Below, piece after piece: positions 1 through 10,155 of a stretch of DNA of 64,000 bases (its first letter is position 1; every line of letters begins with the position of its first letter). The position numbers were made by a program, and so were the translations under genes. Source of the stretch: Pseudomonas cremoris (lineage in GTDB: Bacteria; Pseudomonadota; Gammaproteobacteria; Pseudomonadales; Pseudomonadaceae); contig NZ_JAAXCY010000003.1 of the NCBI RefSeq assembly GCF_014230465.1, forward strand, positions 558,001 to 622,000. Reading direction: 5' to 3'. The notes beneath the pieces were generated by a model. The model searched no databases, had not been told where the DNA came from, and was given only the letters and a program-made list of their open reading frames with translations.

Positions 1-39
1 AGCGGCGGTTCAGTCAAGTCTCAGTGACTGGCACACCGC

Positions 40-81
40 ATTCGCGAGCAAGCCCGCTCCCACACAAGCCCGCTCCCACAG
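40..81. repeat. REP sequence, right half of a pair with a duplicated tip
   Basis: This is the inverted half of the common Pseudomonas REP sequence (TTCGCGAGCAAGCCCGCTCCCACA). The last 15 or so bases (AAGCCCGCTCCCACA) are immediately repeated. The partner half would lie left of the window edge. Confidence 0.8.
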
Positions 82-111
82 TTCGAGCGGTGCCCGTTTC
101 AGGAGTGATGC

Positions 112-363
112 ATGAACCAGTCCCTCGATTTGCCTGTAGACGCTGTGCTCGACGCCACCGGCCTCAACTGCCCCGAGCCGGTGATGATGCTGCACCAGCA
201 CATTCGTGACCTGCCGCCAGGCGGCTTGCTCAAGGTGATCGCGACCGACCCGTCCACCCGTCGCGATATTCCCAAGTTTTGCGTCTTCCTGGACCACGAA
301 CTGGTGGATCAGCAGGAACAGGCCGGCACTTACCTGTACTGGATTCGCAAAAAGTCTGCCTAA
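112..363 (+). CDS. tusA: Sulfurtransferase TusA family protein
   Basis: TusA-family sulfur carrier of 83 residues, the usual family size. In characterised bacteria TusA takes a persulfide from IscS and passes it on for 2-thiouridine formation on tRNA and other sulfur uses in the cytoplasm. The signature Cys-Pro-x-Pro is present as NCPEP with the acceptor cysteine at residue 20. The start is well supported by AGGAG seven bases upstream of the ATG. Its stop overlaps the stop of the convergent MATE gene by a few bases. A general TusA-like redox carrier is the only alternative reading. Confidence 0.9.
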   Translation: MNQSLDLPVDAVLDATGLNCPEPVMMLHQHIRDLPPGGLLKVIATDPSTRRDIPKFCVFLDHELVDQQEQAGTYLYWIRKKSA

Positions 364-1754
364 CCCAGCGCCTTGGCTGCACGGATGTAACGGCGTGCAC
401 TGCGCGCCAGGCGCACCAGCAGCATCCCCGCTGCGCAACTCAGGCCCACGATCAGCCCTTGCCACAAACCGCTTGGGCCGCTGGGTTCGCCGAACCAGTC
501 GGTCAGCCCCAGCGCGTAACCTACCGGTAGCCCCACGCCCCAGTAGGCAAACAGCGTCAGCACCATGGTTACCCGAGTGTCCTGATAGCCCCGCAATGCA
601 CCGGCAGCCGTGACCTGGATCGAATCGGAAAACTGGAACAGCGCGGAAAACACGATCAACGTCGAGGCCAGGTGAATCACCACCGGGTCCGGGGTGTAGA
701 TCGCCGCAATCTGCTCGCGAAACACCAGCATCAGGCTGCACGACAGGCAGGCGTACGCCAACGCCGTGCCCATGCCGATCCCTGCCGCGAAGCGCGCTTC
801 ACGCGGCTCGCCACGGCCCAGGGCCTGGCCCACGCGTACAGTGACGGCCATGCTTAGGGAGTAGGGAATCATGAACACCAGGGAGCTGACGTTCAGGGCG
901 ATCTGATGCCCCGACACCACCGTGGCCCCCAGGCTGCCGATCAGCAGGGCGATCACCGCGAAGATGCTCGACTCGGCAAAGATCGCGATGCCAATGGGCA
1001 GGCCGATGCTCAACACGCGCTTGATCACCGCCCATTGCGGCCAGTCGAAACGCTTGAACAGTTCGCTGCTCTGGTAAGCCGGGCCAAAACGCGTCCAGCC
1101 GGCCAGGCCGAGCATCATCACCCACATCGCAATGGCCGTGGCCCAGCCACAGCCGACGCCGCCCATGGCCGGCACGCCCAGGTGGCCATAGATGAAGATG
1201 TAGTTCAGCGGAATATTCAGCGCCAGGCCACACAGGCCCATGACCATGCTCGGCCGGGTGCGGCCCAGGCCATCACTGAAGCAGCGCAACACGTAATAGA
1301 AGGCGATGGCCGGCATGCCGGCGGCGATCCCGTGCAGGTAGCCCATGGAGGGCTTGATCAAGTCGGCCTCAACCTTCATCGCGTGCAAAATAGGCTCGGC
1401 GCACAACAGCGACAAGGCGGCTGTGATCCCCACCACCAAGGCCAGCCACAGTGACTGACGCACCAACGGCCCGATCTCACTGAACTGGCCGGCGCCGAAA
1501 CGCTGGGCGACTTTTGGCGTCGTTGCCAACAACGTGCCGGTCATCAGCAGATACACCGGAATCCAGATCGAATTGCCCAGGCCCACCGCCGCCAGATCCT
1601 GCGGGCTGACTCGCCCGGCCATCACCGCGTCGACAAAGCTCATGGCAGTGGTGGCCAGTTGGCCGATCATGATCGGCAGGGCGAGTGTCAGCAGGTCGCG
1701 CACTTCCCGGCTGATGCGGGCAGGGCGGGTGAGGAGGGCGGCGGCAGTGTTCAC
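360..1754 (-). CDS. MATE family multidrug efflux transporter (NorM/PmpM type)
   Basis: Inner-membrane Na+- or H+-coupled multidrug and toxin exporter with about 12 predicted membrane helices in two similar halves, about 464 residues. The N-terminal half carries the MATE-typical stretch [19 protein letters not shown]. The frame stays open to a TTG at 1787, but the GTG at 1754 (reading VNTAAALL) places the start closer to where family members begin, so I chose it; neither has a strong ribosome site. The gene is convergent with tusA and divergent from pdxB. Substrates cannot be told from sequence; norM or pmpM would be plausible names. Confidence 0.85.
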   Translation of the reverse strand: MNTAAALLTRPARISREVRDLLTLALPIMIGQLATTAMSFVDAVMAGRVSPQDLAAVGLGNSIWIPVYLLMTGTLLATTPKVAQRFGAGQFSEIGPLVRQSLWLALVVGITAALSLLCAEPILHAMKVEADLIKPSMGYLHGIAAGMPAIAFYYVLRCFSDGLGRTRPSMVMGLCGLALNIPLNYIFIYGHLGVPAMGGVGCGWATAIAMWVMMLGLAGWTRFGPAYQSSELFKRFDWPQWAVIKRVLSIGLPIGIAIFAESSIFAVIALLIGSLGATVVSGHQIALNVSSLVFMIPYSLSMAVTVRVGQALGRGEPREARFAAGIGMGTALAYACLSCSLMLVFREQIAAIYTPDPVVIHLASTLIVFSALFQFSDSIQVTAAGALRGYQDTRVTMVLTLFAYWGVGLPVGYALGLTDWFGEPSGPSGLWQGLIVGLSCAAGMLLVRLARSARRYIRAAKALG

Positions 1755-1887
1755 GTACGGGTGTCCAGGAATAAGGGGGAAGCGCAAGGACGGCGGATTC
1801 TACGCCTTGACACACTGGTCAGGAAAAAACCTGTGTTAGCGATTTGTAAGCGCCCTGTACACTGCGGGTCCGCCAAAGGAGCCTGCC

Positions 1888-3030
1888 ATGCTGATTGTTG
1901 CCGACGAAAATATTCCGCTGCTCGACGCCTTCTTCGAAGGGTTTGGCGAGATTCGCCGCGTGCCCGGCCGTTCCATCGACCGTGCCACCGTCGAGCAGGC
2001 CGATGTCTTGCTGGTGCGCTCGGTGACCAACGTCAACCGTGCCTTGTTGGAGGGCACCCCGGTGCGTTTTGTCGGCACCTGCACCATTGGCACCGATCAC
2101 CTGGACCTCGATTATTTCAAGCAGGCCGGTATCCAGTGGTCCAGCGCACCAGGCTGCAATGCCCGTGGCGTCGTGGACTACGTGTTGGGCAGCCTGCAGA
2201 CCCTGGCCGAAATCGAAGGGGCCGACCTCAATCAACGTACCTACGGCGTAGTGGGTGCTGGTGAAGTGGGCGGGCGACTGGTCAAGGTACTCAAGGGCCT
2301 GGGCTGGAACGTGCTGGTCTGCGACCCGCCGCGGCAGATCGCCGAGGACGGTGATTACGTCAGCCTGGAACAGATCATCGAGCAGTGTGATGTGATCAGC
2401 CTGCACACGCCGCTGACCAAGTCCGGCAACGGCTCTACCTGGCACTTGTTCGACCGCCAGCGCCTCAACCAGCTCAAGCCTGGTACTTGGCTGATCAATG
2501 CCAGCCGTGGCGCGGTGGTGGATAACGCGGCCCTGCGCGAAGTGCTACTGGAGCGCGAGGACCTGCAAGCCGTGTTGGATGTCTGGGAAGGCGAGCCGCA
2601 AGTGGACGTCGATCTCGCCGACCTATGCGTGCTGGCCACGCCGCATATCGCCGGCTACAGCCTGGAAGGCCGCCAGCGCGGTACGGCGCAGATCTATCAG
2701 GCGTTCTGTGCGCACCTGGGCCAGGCGCCAAGTATTCAGTTGAGTGAGCTGCTGCCGCCGTCGTGGCTGGCCGAGGTGCACTTGAACGCTGAGACTGATC
2801 CGGCTTGGGCGTTGGCAACCCTGTGCCGCAGCGTGTACGACCCGCGTCGGGACGATGCGGATTTCCGTCGTAGCCTTGTAGGTACAGTGGAAGAGCAACG
2901 TAAAGCCTTTGACCTGCTGCGCAAGCATTACCCCGCGCGCCGCGAGATTGATGGCTTGAAGGTGCGCATCAACGGGGGATCAGCGGCGCTGTCGCAGATC
3001 GTCTCGGCGCTGGGTGCCAACGCCCTTTAA
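1888..3030 (+). CDS. pdxB: Erythronate-4-phosphate dehydrogenase
   Basis: Second step of the DXP-dependent vitamin B6 pathway: oxidises 4-phospho-D-erythronate to 2-oxo-3-hydroxy-4-phosphobutanoate. The 380-residue length is normal for PdxB. It is a D-2-hydroxyacid dehydrogenase with the NAD-binding GAGEVGG motif near residue 120 and the catalytic Arg207 ([10 protein letters not shown]), Glu236 (WEGEP) and His253 (TPHIAGYS). The C-terminal PdxB-specific dimerisation domain ([11 protein letters not shown]) is present. AAGGAG precedes the ATG. A strong terminator follows directly, so it appears monocistronic. Confidence 0.95.
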   Translation: MLIVADENIPLLDAFFEGFGEIRRVPGRSIDRATVEQADVLLVRSVTNVNRALLEGTPVRFVGTCTIGTDHLDLDYFKQAGIQWSSAPGCNARGVVDYVLGSLQTLAEIEGADLNQRTYGVVGAGEVGGRLVKVLKGLGWNVLVCDPPRQIAEDGDYVSLEQIIEQCDVISLHTPLTKSGNGSTWHLFDRQRLNQLKPGTWLINASRGAVVDNAALREVLLEREDLQAVLDVWEGEPQVDVDLADLCVLATPHIAGYSLEGRQRGTAQIYQAFCAHLGQAPSIQLSELLPPSWLAEVHLNAETDPAWALATLCRSVYDPRRDDADFRRSLVGTVEEQRKAFDLLRKHYPARREIDGLKVRINGGSAALSQIVSALGANAL

Positions 3031-3040
3031 ACGCCCATAA

Positions 3041-3066
3041 AAAACCCGGCCACCAGGGCCGGGTTT
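3041..3066. terminator. Rho-independent terminator, probably bidirectional
   Basis: GC-rich hairpin with stem ACCCGGCC/GGCCGGGT flanked by A-rich and T-rich tracts, between the convergent pdxB and the small gene at 3084-3263. Confidence 0.85.
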
Positions 3067-3083
3067 GAAAGAGCGTGGGCGCT

Positions 3084-3263
3084 TCAGCCTTGCTGTGCAG
3101 GCTTGACCAGTCGCTGTTCCAGCTCGCGGCACGCTTGCTGGATCATGTCCTCAGTGATAGGCACTTCACGGCCTTGAGCGTCGATAATCGAGCAACCCAG
3201 GTGTGCCTGACGTTCTTTGCGGACGACTTCTACTTTGTCAGTGCTGCTAGTGTGCAAGGTCAT
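3084..3263 (-). CDS. Small conserved Pseudomonas protein (PA1571-like)
   Basis: Soluble 59-residue protein of unknown function with the conserved core GCSIIDAQGREVPITEDMIQ. From memory this resembles the PA1571 family found across Pseudomonas, but I cannot confirm it. An upstream in-frame ATG (3278) exists; the inner ATG at 3263 is preferred because GAGGAGA lies six bases before it. It ends in an alpha-helical QQACRELEQRLV segment. It is convergent with pdxB and shares its terminator. Confidence 0.75.
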   Translation of the reverse strand: MTLHTSSTDKVEVVRKERQAHLGCSIIDAQGREVPITEDMIQQACRELEQRLVKPAQQG

Positions 3264-3523
3264 GGCCTGTCTCCTCATCAGGTTGTGTACCTACTCTAAT
3301 ACCCCCGCGTGACTGAGCTGTTACAACTCCATACACGATCAGCGGTTCGAATACTCAGTCCACCAGAAACCGATACAAATTTCCAGCCAGGCATTAGACC
3401 GATAGCCTCTAGGCATCAGCATCGGCGGGCATAATTAACCTGACTCATTGCCATTACGAAAGTTGTTATTTAGCGAAGTTCCCCCCATGTAGGTGTACAG
3501 GTTCCTCATCGGTGATGCCCTCC

Positions 3524-5299
3524 ATGTTCTCAGTCCGTCAACGCCGTGCCATTCGCCTGGCCAGCCGTTTTATTGCGCCCTACCGCTGGCAGGCGCTCGG
3601 CGCCTTGTTGGCGCTTATCGTGACCGCAGGCATCACCTTGTCCATGGGGCAGGGTATTCGCTTGCTGGTGGACCAGGGCTTCATGACCCAGTCGCCGCAC
3701 CTGCTCAACCAGTCCATCGGTTTGTTCATGTTGTTGGTGCTGGGCTTGGCCGTGGGCACGTTTGCGCGGTTCTACCTGGTGTCGTGGATCGGCGAGCGCG
3801 TCGTGGCCGATATCCGCCGACAAGTATTCAACCACCTGATCTACCTGCACCCTGGTTTCTACGAGAACAACCGCAGCTCGGAAATCCAGTCGCGGCTGAC
3901 CACCGACACCACCTTGCTGCAATCGGTAATTGGCTCCTCGCTGTCATTGTTCCTGCGCAATGCCTTGATGGTGCTGGGCGGTATCGTGCTGCTATTTGTC
4001 ACTAACCCCAAGCTCACCAGCATCGTGGTGGTGGCGCTGCCGTTGGTGCTGGCGCCGATCCTGATCTTCGGTCGGCGTGTACGCAGTTTGTCGCGCCAGA
4101 GCCAGGACCGGATTGCCGATGTGGGCAGCTACGTGTCCGAGACTCTCGGCCAGATCAAGACGGTGCAGGCCTACAACCATCAGGTGCAGGATGAGCAGCG
4201 CTTCGCCGTGACCGTGGAAGAGGCGTTCACCACTGCGCGTAAACGCATCGTCCAGCGTGCCTGGCTGATTACCCTGGTAATCATGCTGGTGCTGGGTGCC
4301 GTGGGCGTGATGTTGTGGGTCGGCGGCATGGACGTGATCGGCGGGCGCATTTCCGGCGGTGAGCTGGCGGCATTTGTGTTCTACAGCCTGATCGTCGGCA
4401 GCGCCGTCGGCACCTTGAGCGAAGTGCTGGGTGAGTTGCAGCGTGCCGCCGGCGCCGCCGAGCGCATCGGTGAATTGTTGCAGTCGAGCAACGAGATCAA
4501 GGCGCCCGCTGACGGCACCGTTCAATTGCCCGAGCGGGCCAGCGGTCGCATGGAACTGCAAGATGTGCGTTTTTCCTACCCGTCACGGCCCTACAGCTAC
4601 GCCATCGATGGCTTGAACCTGACCATCAATCCCGGCGAAACCCTGGCGCTGGTCGGCCCTTCCGGTGCCGGCAAGTCGACGATCTTCGACCTGTTGCTAC
4701 GTTTTTATGACCCACAACAAGGCCGCATCCTACTCGAAGGCCACCCGCTGACCGAGCTCGACCCCATGGACCTGCGGCGTCACTTTGCCCTGGTATCCCA
4801 GAGCCCCGCGCTCTTCTTCGGCAGCGTCGAAGAAAATATCCGCTACGGCAACCCGACAGCCACCACGGAGCAGGTCGAGGCCGCTGCACGCATCGCCCAC
4901 GCCCACGACTTCATCCTGCAGATGCCCAACGGCTACCAGACCCACCTCGGCGACGGTGGCATGGGCCTTTCCGGCGGCCAGCGCCAACGCCTGGCTATCG
5001 CCCGCGCGTTGCTAGTGGATGCGCCGATATTGTTGCTGGACGAGGCCACCAGCGCCCTGGATGCCCAGAGCGAACACCTGATCCAGCAAGCGCTGCCGCA
5101 ATTGATGCAGGGCCGCACCACGCTGGTGATCGCCCATCGTTTGGCGACGGTGAAGAATGCAGACCGCATTGCGGTGATGGACCAGGGCAAGCTGGTGGCG
5201 GTGGGCACGCATCAGCAACTGATTGCGAGCAATCCGTTGTATGCGCGGTTGGCGGCGTTGCAGTTCAATGATGGGGTGGAGGAACGCGTTTCGCACTGA
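3524..5299 (+). CDS. ABC exporter half-transporter, MsbA/subfamily B type
   Basis: Fused permease and ATPase of 591 residues that should act as a homodimer in the inner membrane, exporting a lipid, peptide or drug. Residues about 20-310 form a six-helix transmembrane domain. The nucleotide-binding domain has Walker A GPSGAGKS near residue 378, the Q-loop SQSPALF, the signature LSGGQRQRLAIARAL, Walker B ILLLDEATSALD and the H-loop IAHRLATV. Starts at 3512 (GTG), 3515 and 3524 (ATG) are all in frame and none has a clear ribosome site; the last gives the usual MFSVRQRRA start. It is not adjacent to lpxK, so I do not call it msbA itself. Confidence 0.9.
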   Translation: MFSVRQRRAIRLASRFIAPYRWQALGALLALIVTAGITLSMGQGIRLLVDQGFMTQSPHLLNQSIGLFMLLVLGLAVGTFARFYLVSWIGERVVADIRRQVFNHLIYLHPGFYENNRSSEIQSRLTTDTTLLQSVIGSSLSLFLRNALMVLGGIVLLFVTNPKLTSIVVVALPLVLAPILIFGRRVRSLSRQSQDRIADVGSYVSETLGQIKTVQAYNHQVQDEQRFAVTVEEAFTTARKRIVQRAWLITLVIMLVLGAVGVMLWVGGMDVIGGRISGGELAAFVFYSLIVGSAVGTLSEVLGELQRAAGAAERIGELLQSSNEIKAPADGTVQLPERASGRMELQDVRFSYPSRPYSYAIDGLNLTINPGETLALVGPSGAGKSTIFDLLLRFYDPQQGRILLEGHPLTELDPMDLRRHFALVSQSPALFFGSVEENIRYGNPTATTEQVEAAARIAHAHDFILQMPNGYQTHLGDGGMGLSGGQRQRLAIARALLVDAPILLLDEATSALDAQSEHLIQQALPQLMQGRTTLVIAHRLATVKNADRIAVMDQGKLVAVGTHQQLIASNPLYARLAALQFNDGVEERVSH

Positions 5300-5311
5300 G
5301 TCATCGTCCAT

Positions 5312-5345
5312 AAAAAATGCCCGCATTTTTCAATGCGGGCATTTT
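5312..5345. terminator. Rho-independent terminator, bidirectional
   Basis: Hairpin AAAATGCCCGCATT/AATGCGGGCATTTT with a four-base loop between the convergent ABC exporter and slt genes; A-rich and T-rich flanks allow use from both sides. Confidence 0.9.
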
Positions 5346-5362
5346 CATTGCTGCGTCACGCC

Positions 5363-7291
5363 TTACTGATCATCAAAATAGCGCTCATGCCAATCCACCA
5401 GCGGCTGTGGCGAATTGAGCTTCTGCCCGTAGATCACCGAATAAGACAGCACGTTCTGCACGTACTGACGGGTTTCGTCGAATGGGATGCTTTCCACCCA
5501 CACGTCGAAACTCAGGTGATCGGCACCGCGCAGCCATTGGCGCACGCGACCAGGGCCGGCGTTATAGGCGGCGGAGGCAAGCACGCGGTTACCGTTGAAC
5601 TGGCTGTGTACCTGGCTCAGGTACGCGGCGCCGAGCTGGATGTTTTTGTCCGGGTCCAGCACCTGGGCCGGGGAGGCCAGGGGGATGCTGAACTTGCGCG
5701 CGGTTTCCTTGGCGGTGCCAGGCATCAACTGCATCAAGCCGCTGGCGCCGACGCCGGAGCGGGCGTCATCCATGAAGGCGCTTTCCTGGCGAGTAATGGC
5801 AAACACCCAGCTTGAGTGCAGGCCACGTACCTTGGCTTCACGCACCAGTGTGTCGCGGTGGGCCATTGGGAAGCGGATATCCAGGTCATCCCAATACTGC
5901 GCCTGGCTGATGGTGCGAATAGCCGGGAAGTACCACTTCATGTCATAGGCCAGCTTGGCCTGGGCAACCATTTCATCGCGGTTGAAATGACGGCTGACGT
6001 GGTACCACTCGCGGCGGCCATCGACGATCTGGCCACGGGCGTAGAACTCCAGGGCACGGCGCACGCCCGGCGTGTTGCGCACCTTGTTCATCAGTGCCTG
6101 GCTCATCACCAGCGGTCGGTTGGTCAGTTGGTACGGTGACTTGGAGCGATCAGCGGCGAGGAACCCGTAGAAGTCGCGTTCCTTGGCCACGTTTTTGTAA
6201 AGCACCAAGGCCTGTGGGTTTTTCGGTTCGGCCAGTTCCAGGCTGCGGGCCTGCCAGTAACGCCAGCGGTTGGTGGTCGCCAAGTCCTGTGGGAGCTTGC
6301 GGGTGAGCTGGTAGGCATCTTCCCAACGCGCCAGGCGCAAGAGCAAGCGCAGGCGCCATTCGGACACGGTGTTGTCACGCAGCTCCGGGTCGTACTTGGT
6401 CATCACGTCCAAGGCCCGCGGGTCATAGCGACGGGCCAGGGTCAGGCCGATTTCCCGGGCGATCGACACTTTTTCGTCACGGGAGAAGTGCATGCTGCTG
6501 GCGTAGCCGTCGAGCAGGGCCATGGCCTTGTCCGGGTCTTGGCGTGCCAGGCGGCGTAGGCCCAGGCCCACGGCGTCAGACATGGCTTCGTTGGCCGGCA
6601 AGAAGCGCGACGGGTCGCCGAGCATGTCGGGCTTTTGCGCCACGTCCACCATCAGGCGGCCTTGAGCGCCGAGGGTGGGCAGGGTTTTCACCAGGCTGTT
6701 GGCCAGCGCGTAGTTGCGCGCTTCGGCGGCGAGCTTGGCGCGGTCCCAGATCTTCTGTTCGGTGAGCTGGCCGTCGGCGGCCCACTGGCCAAAGGTGGCA
6801 TCGCAGGCGGACGGCTGCGATTTACCGGTAAGCCACAGCTTCTCGGTGGTCTTGTAGCCTTCGGCTTTCAGATTATGGGTGAGCTGGTATTGGCCATGCA
6901 GGCAGTCCAGTTCTACGAAATTGAGCTTGGGGTCGTAGTACTTTTCAAAGGTCTGCCAATCGCCACGGTCGGCGAGCCAGCGCAACCAGCGCAATTTCAT
7001 CCAGTTGGCTTGGGGCAGGTCACCGTTTTTGGCGAGGAATTGTTCGATCTCCTCGTTGCTCGCGGTTTTCAGGCGCGCGGTCAGCTCGTCGTAGGCCAGG
7101 TACGGCGTCAGCGGATAATCGGCCAGGGCCTGGCTGTATTGCATGTACGGTCCGCTATCGCCTTTGGCCAGGGCGCGTTTGGTTTCATCGTAATACTGGC
7201 GTTGGGTGGTGAGGTCCACGGCCTGGGCGGATTGAACGGCGGTGGCGGAAAGAAGCAGACAAGATAAAAAGTTGAAAAGGCGGCTGCGCAT
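5363..7291 (-). CDS. slt: Soluble lytic murein transglycosylase
   Basis: Periplasmic enzyme that cleaves the MurNAc-GlcNAc bond of peptidoglycan with 1,6-anhydro formation. The 642-residue protein starts with a Sec signal peptide (MRSRLFNFLSCLLLSATAVQ, cleaved near SAQA). The long alpha-superhelical U and L domains precede the C-terminal SLT lysozyme-like domain with the catalytic Glu503 in TRQESAFM and the GLMQLMPGTA motif. An upstream in-frame start at 7339 would add 16 residues before the signal peptide; the ATG at 7291 is chosen because it starts the signal peptide directly. Divergent from uup. Confidence 0.93.
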   Translation of the reverse strand: MRSRLFNFLSCLLLSATAVQSAQAVDLTTQRQYYDETKRALAKGDSGPYMQYSQALADYPLTPYLAYDELTARLKTASNEEIEQFLAKNGDLPQANWMKLRWLRWLADRGDWQTFEKYYDPKLNFVELDCLHGQYQLTHNLKAEGYKTTEKLWLTGKSQPSACDATFGQWAADGQLTEQKIWDRAKLAAEARNYALANSLVKTLPTLGAQGRLMVDVAQKPDMLGDPSRFLPANEAMSDAVGLGLRRLARQDPDKAMALLDGYASSMHFSRDEKVSIAREIGLTLARRYDPRALDVMTKYDPELRDNTVSEWRLRLLLRLARWEDAYQLTRKLPQDLATTNRWRYWQARSLELAEPKNPQALVLYKNVAKERDFYGFLAADRSKSPYQLTNRPLVMSQALMNKVRNTPGVRRALEFYARGQIVDGRREWYHVSRHFNRDEMVAQAKLAYDMKWYFPAIRTISQAQYWDDLDIRFPMAHRDTLVREAKVRGLHSSWVFAITRQESAFMDDARSGVGASGLMQLMPGTAKETARKFSIPLASPAQVLDPDKNIQLGAAYLSQVHSQFNGNRVLASAAYNAGPGRVRQWLRGADHLSFDVWVESIPFDETRQYVQNVLSYSVIYGQKLNSPQPLVDWHERYFDDQ

Positions 7292-7504
7292 GAGACGTCC
7301 GTGCAGAGAAATCACGAATAGCGTCGGCACTGCCGACACTGATTGCTCCTAGCTTAGCCTTTTGCCCAACACCTACGAAAGCTTTGCCGGCCGGTTCGTT
7401 CAGGTTCGGCGCAAATGTCCTACAGAACGTGTCGGCAGCGAAAATGCCAGCCGCATCCCACCCTCAACTCAGGTAGAATGCGCGCCCAGTTTTTGGAGAA
7501 GCGT

Positions 7505-9427
7505 ATGACCCTGCTCAAATTCAGCGATGTGTCCCTTGCTTTCGGCGCTATGCCGTTGTTGGACAAGGTGTCCTGGCAGATCGCCCGTGGTGAGCGGGTG
7601 TGCATCATCGGCCGCAACGGCACCGGCAAGTCCAGCATGATGAAGCTGGTTAAAGGCGACCAGAAGCCCGATGACGGCTCTGTTTGGCGCGCACCAGGCC
7701 TCAAGATTGGCGAATTGCCGCAAGAATTGCCGGTGGCCGACGGACGGACAGTATTCGACGTGGTTGCCGAAGGCCTTGATGGCGTGGGCGCCTTGCTCGC
7801 CGAGTACCATCACCTGGCGCAGAACTGCGTTACCGAGGAAGACCTGGACAAGCTGATGCACGTCCAGCAAGACCTCGAAGCCCGTGACGGCTGGCGCTTG
7901 CAGCAACTGGTCGACAGCACCCTGAGCCGCCTGCAACTGCCAGCCGACAAGACCCTCGCCGAGTTGTCCGGCGGCTGGCGTCGTCGTGTGCTGCTGGCCC
8001 AGGCGCTGGTATCCGAGCCGGACCTGCTGCTGCTCGACGAGCCTACCAACCACCTGGATATCGGCGCCATTGCCTGGCTTGAAGAAGCCCTCAAGGATTT
8101 CCAGGGCGCCGTGCTGTTCATCACGCACGACCGTTCTTTCCTGCAGAACCTGGCCACGCGCATCCTTGAACTGGACCGTGGCGGCCTGATCGACTGGAAT
8201 GGCGACTACGCCAGCTTCCTGGTGCACAAGGAAGCCACGCTGGCAGCCGAAGAAACCGCCAACGCACTGTTCGACAAGAAGCTGGCCCAGGAAGAAGTCT
8301 GGATTCGCCAGGGCATCAAGGCACGGCGTACCCGTAACGAAGGCCGCGTGCGTGCCCTGAAGGCCCTGCGCGTTGAGCGCAGCGAGCGTCGTGAGCGCAC
8401 CGGCAAGGCCAATATCCAGTTGGACACCGCCGACAAGTCGGGCAAGCAAGTGATGGTGCTGGAGAACGTCAGCTTCCATCACCCGGAAGGCCCGTTCCTG
8501 ATCAAGGACTTCTCGATGGTCTTGCAGCGCGGCGACCGTATCGGCCTGCTCGGCGCCAACGGTACCGGAAAGACCACTTTGCTCAAGCTGATGCTCAACG
8601 GTTTGCAACCGACCAGCGGCACAGTGGAAGAGGGCACACGCATCGACGTGGCCTACTTCGACCAGTTGCGGCACCAGTTGGACCTGGAAAAAACCGTGAT
8701 CGACAACGTCGCTGAAGGCCGCGACTTTATCGATATCGACGGCCAGAGCCGCCACGTGCTTAGCTACCTGGGCGACTTCCTGTTCAGCCCGCAACGTGCG
8801 CGTACCCCGGTGAAAGCCTTGTCCGGTGGCGAGCGGGCGCGCCTGCTGTTGGCCAAGTTGTTCAGTAAGCCAGCCAACTTGCTGGTGCTCGACGAGCCGA
8901 CCAACGACCTGGACGTAGAAACCCTCGAGCTGCTGGAAGAGGTCCTGTTGACCTTCAATGGCACCGTATTGATGGTGAGCCACGACCGGGCATTCCTCGA
9001 CAACGTAGTGACCAGCACCCTGGTCTTCGAGGGTGAAGGCAAGGTACGCGAGTACGTCGGTGGTTATCAGGACTGGCTGCGCCAGGGCGGCTCGCCGCGC
9101 TTGCTGGGCGTGACCGAGAGCAAGTCTGGCAAGGCCGACTTGAACTCGGCGGTGGTGGCACCGGTGGCCGTTGCTGCTGCGCCTGCCCCGGAAGCTGCAC
9201 CTGCAGGCAAGAAAAAGCTCAGCTACAAGCTGCAGCGTGAGCTGGAAGCCTTGCCGGGTGACATCGACGCCAAGGAGCAACAGATTGCCGCAGTTGAAGC
9301 GGAAATGGCTGACGGCGGGTTTTACCTGCGGCCTGCGGCAGAAACCGCCAAGGTCATTGCTTCTCTGGAGACGTTGAATCAGGAATTGGAAGTGCTGGTG
9401 GAGCGTTGGGCTGAGCTGGATGCTTGA
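7505..9427 (+). CDS. uup: ABC-F ATPase Uup
   Basis: Cytoplasmic ABC-F protein with two ATPase domains and no membrane region, 640 residues; family members act on ribosomes or, for Uup, also affect precise excision of transposons. Walker A motifs GRNGTGKSS and GANGTGKTT, two signatures (LSGGWRRRV, LSGGERARL) and two Walker B sites (LLLDEPTNHLD, LVLDEPTNDLD) are all intact. A charged linker follows the first domain, and an Ala/Pro-rich spacer leads to the C-terminal coiled coil typical of Uup (KLQRELEALPGDIDAKEQQ). The start with GGAGAA upstream is at 7505; the open frame further upstream is not used. Confidence 0.93.
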   Translation: MTLLKFSDVSLAFGAMPLLDKVSWQIARGERVCIIGRNGTGKSSMMKLVKGDQKPDDGSVWRAPGLKIGELPQELPVADGRTVFDVVAEGLDGVGALLAEYHHLAQNCVTEEDLDKLMHVQQDLEARDGWRLQQLVDSTLSRLQLPADKTLAELSGGWRRRVLLAQALVSEPDLLLLDEPTNHLDIGAIAWLEEALKDFQGAVLFITHDRSFLQNLATRILELDRGGLIDWNGDYASFLVHKEATLAAEETANALFDKKLAQEEVWIRQGIKARRTRNEGRVRALKALRVERSERRERTGKANIQLDTADKSGKQVMVLENVSFHHPEGPFLIKDFSMVLQRGDRIGLLGANGTGKTTLLKLMLNGLQPTSGTVEEGTRIDVAYFDQLRHQLDLEKTVIDNVAEGRDFIDIDGQSRHVLSYLGDFLFSPQRARTPVKALSGGERARLLLAKLFSKPANLLVLDEPTNDLDVETLELLEEVLLTFNGTVLMVSHDRAFLDNVVTSTLVFEGEGKVREYVGGYQDWLRQGGSPRLLGVTESKSGKADLNSAVVAPVAVAAAPAPEAAPAGKKKLSYKLQRELEALPGDIDAKEQQIAAVEAEMADGGFYLRPAAETAKVIASLETLNQELEVLVERWAELDA

Positions 9428-9443
9428 TTGATCCATAGCTAAT

Positions 9444-9484
9444 AAAAAGCCCGGCGTTCATCTGCATGAACGCCGGGCTTTTCG
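9444..9484 (+). terminator. Rho-independent terminator after uup
   Basis: Long perfect hairpin AAAGCCCGGCGTTCA/TGAACGCCGGGCTTT with a six-base loop, ending in a T-rich tract 16 bases after the uup stop. Confidence 0.9.
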
Positions 9485-9501
9485 TATGCAATGCGATCCA
9501 A

Positions 9502-9595
9502 ATGTGGGAGCGGGCTTGCTCGCGAATGCGGTTTGTCAGTTGATACATTTGGCGACTGACACACCGCATTCGCGAGCAAGCCCGCTCCCACATTC
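9502..9595. repeat. REP pair (REPIN)
   Basis: GTGGGAGCGGGCTTGCTCGCGA at the left and its inverted copy at the right, about 45 bases apart, with GTCAGT/ACTGAC inside. It lies between the ends of the convergent uup and usp genes. Confidence 0.9.
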
Positions 9596-9609
9596 GATCT
9601 GCGTTGGTC

Positions 9610-10050
9610 TTAAGGTGCTTTGACCAGCTTAACCGCCAGCACATCACACGGCGCACCGTGCAGCACATCATTGGCGGTAGAGCCCAGCAACAATGCCAAA
9701 CCGTGACGGCCATGGCTGCCGACCACGATCAGGTCGCAAGCCTTTTCCTTGGCCAGATGGTGGATTTCCTGGCGCGGTTGGCCGTAGGTCAGGTGGCAGT
9801 CTTCCTTTTTCAAATGCGGGTATTTGAGAATCAAACGATCAAGGCGCTCCTTGGCCTGGTCGAATTGTTGTTGCTGCAACTGGGAAAGGTCCATCGGCAC
9901 GTCACCCCCAAAGGCCATGGCCATGGGCTCGACGATATGCACCAGCGATAATATGGCGCCATTGGCCAATGCAGATTCCTGCGCGCGCTTGATCACCGGA
10001 TCGCACTCTTCGGTCAGATCGACGGCGACCAGAATATGTTGGTAGGGCAT
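9610..10050 (-). CDS. Universal stress protein, UspA family
   Basis: A 146-residue single-domain Usp, the normal family length. It begins with HILVAVDLTEE (the nucleotide-binding beta1 region) and ends with the ATP-binding signature GSHGRHGLALLLGSTANDVL, so it belongs to the ATP-binding Usp subclass. Such proteins are induced by starvation, oxygen limitation or other stress; the exact role is not inferable. GGAGGA precedes the ATG. It is divergent from the small membrane protein at 10156. Confidence 0.9.
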   Translation of the reverse strand: MPYQHILVAVDLTEECDPVIKRAQESALANGAILSLVHIVEPMAMAFGGDVPMDLSQLQQQQFDQAKERLDRLILKYPHLKKEDCHLTYGQPRQEIHHLAKEKACDLIVVGSHGRHGLALLLGSTANDVLHGAPCDVLAVKLVKAP

Positions 10051-10155
10051 GAGGCGTTCCTCCAGGGGACTGCAATAAATTCAGTATGGCTGCTTTCAAG
10101 CGGATGGGGTTGCGTCAGATCAAATCCGCTCATCTAGAAATTCGGGAGTACACAT

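Noticed and set aside
7469..9436. 655-codon frame antisense to uup
   Set aside because: Shadow frame of high-GC coding DNA; no family features.
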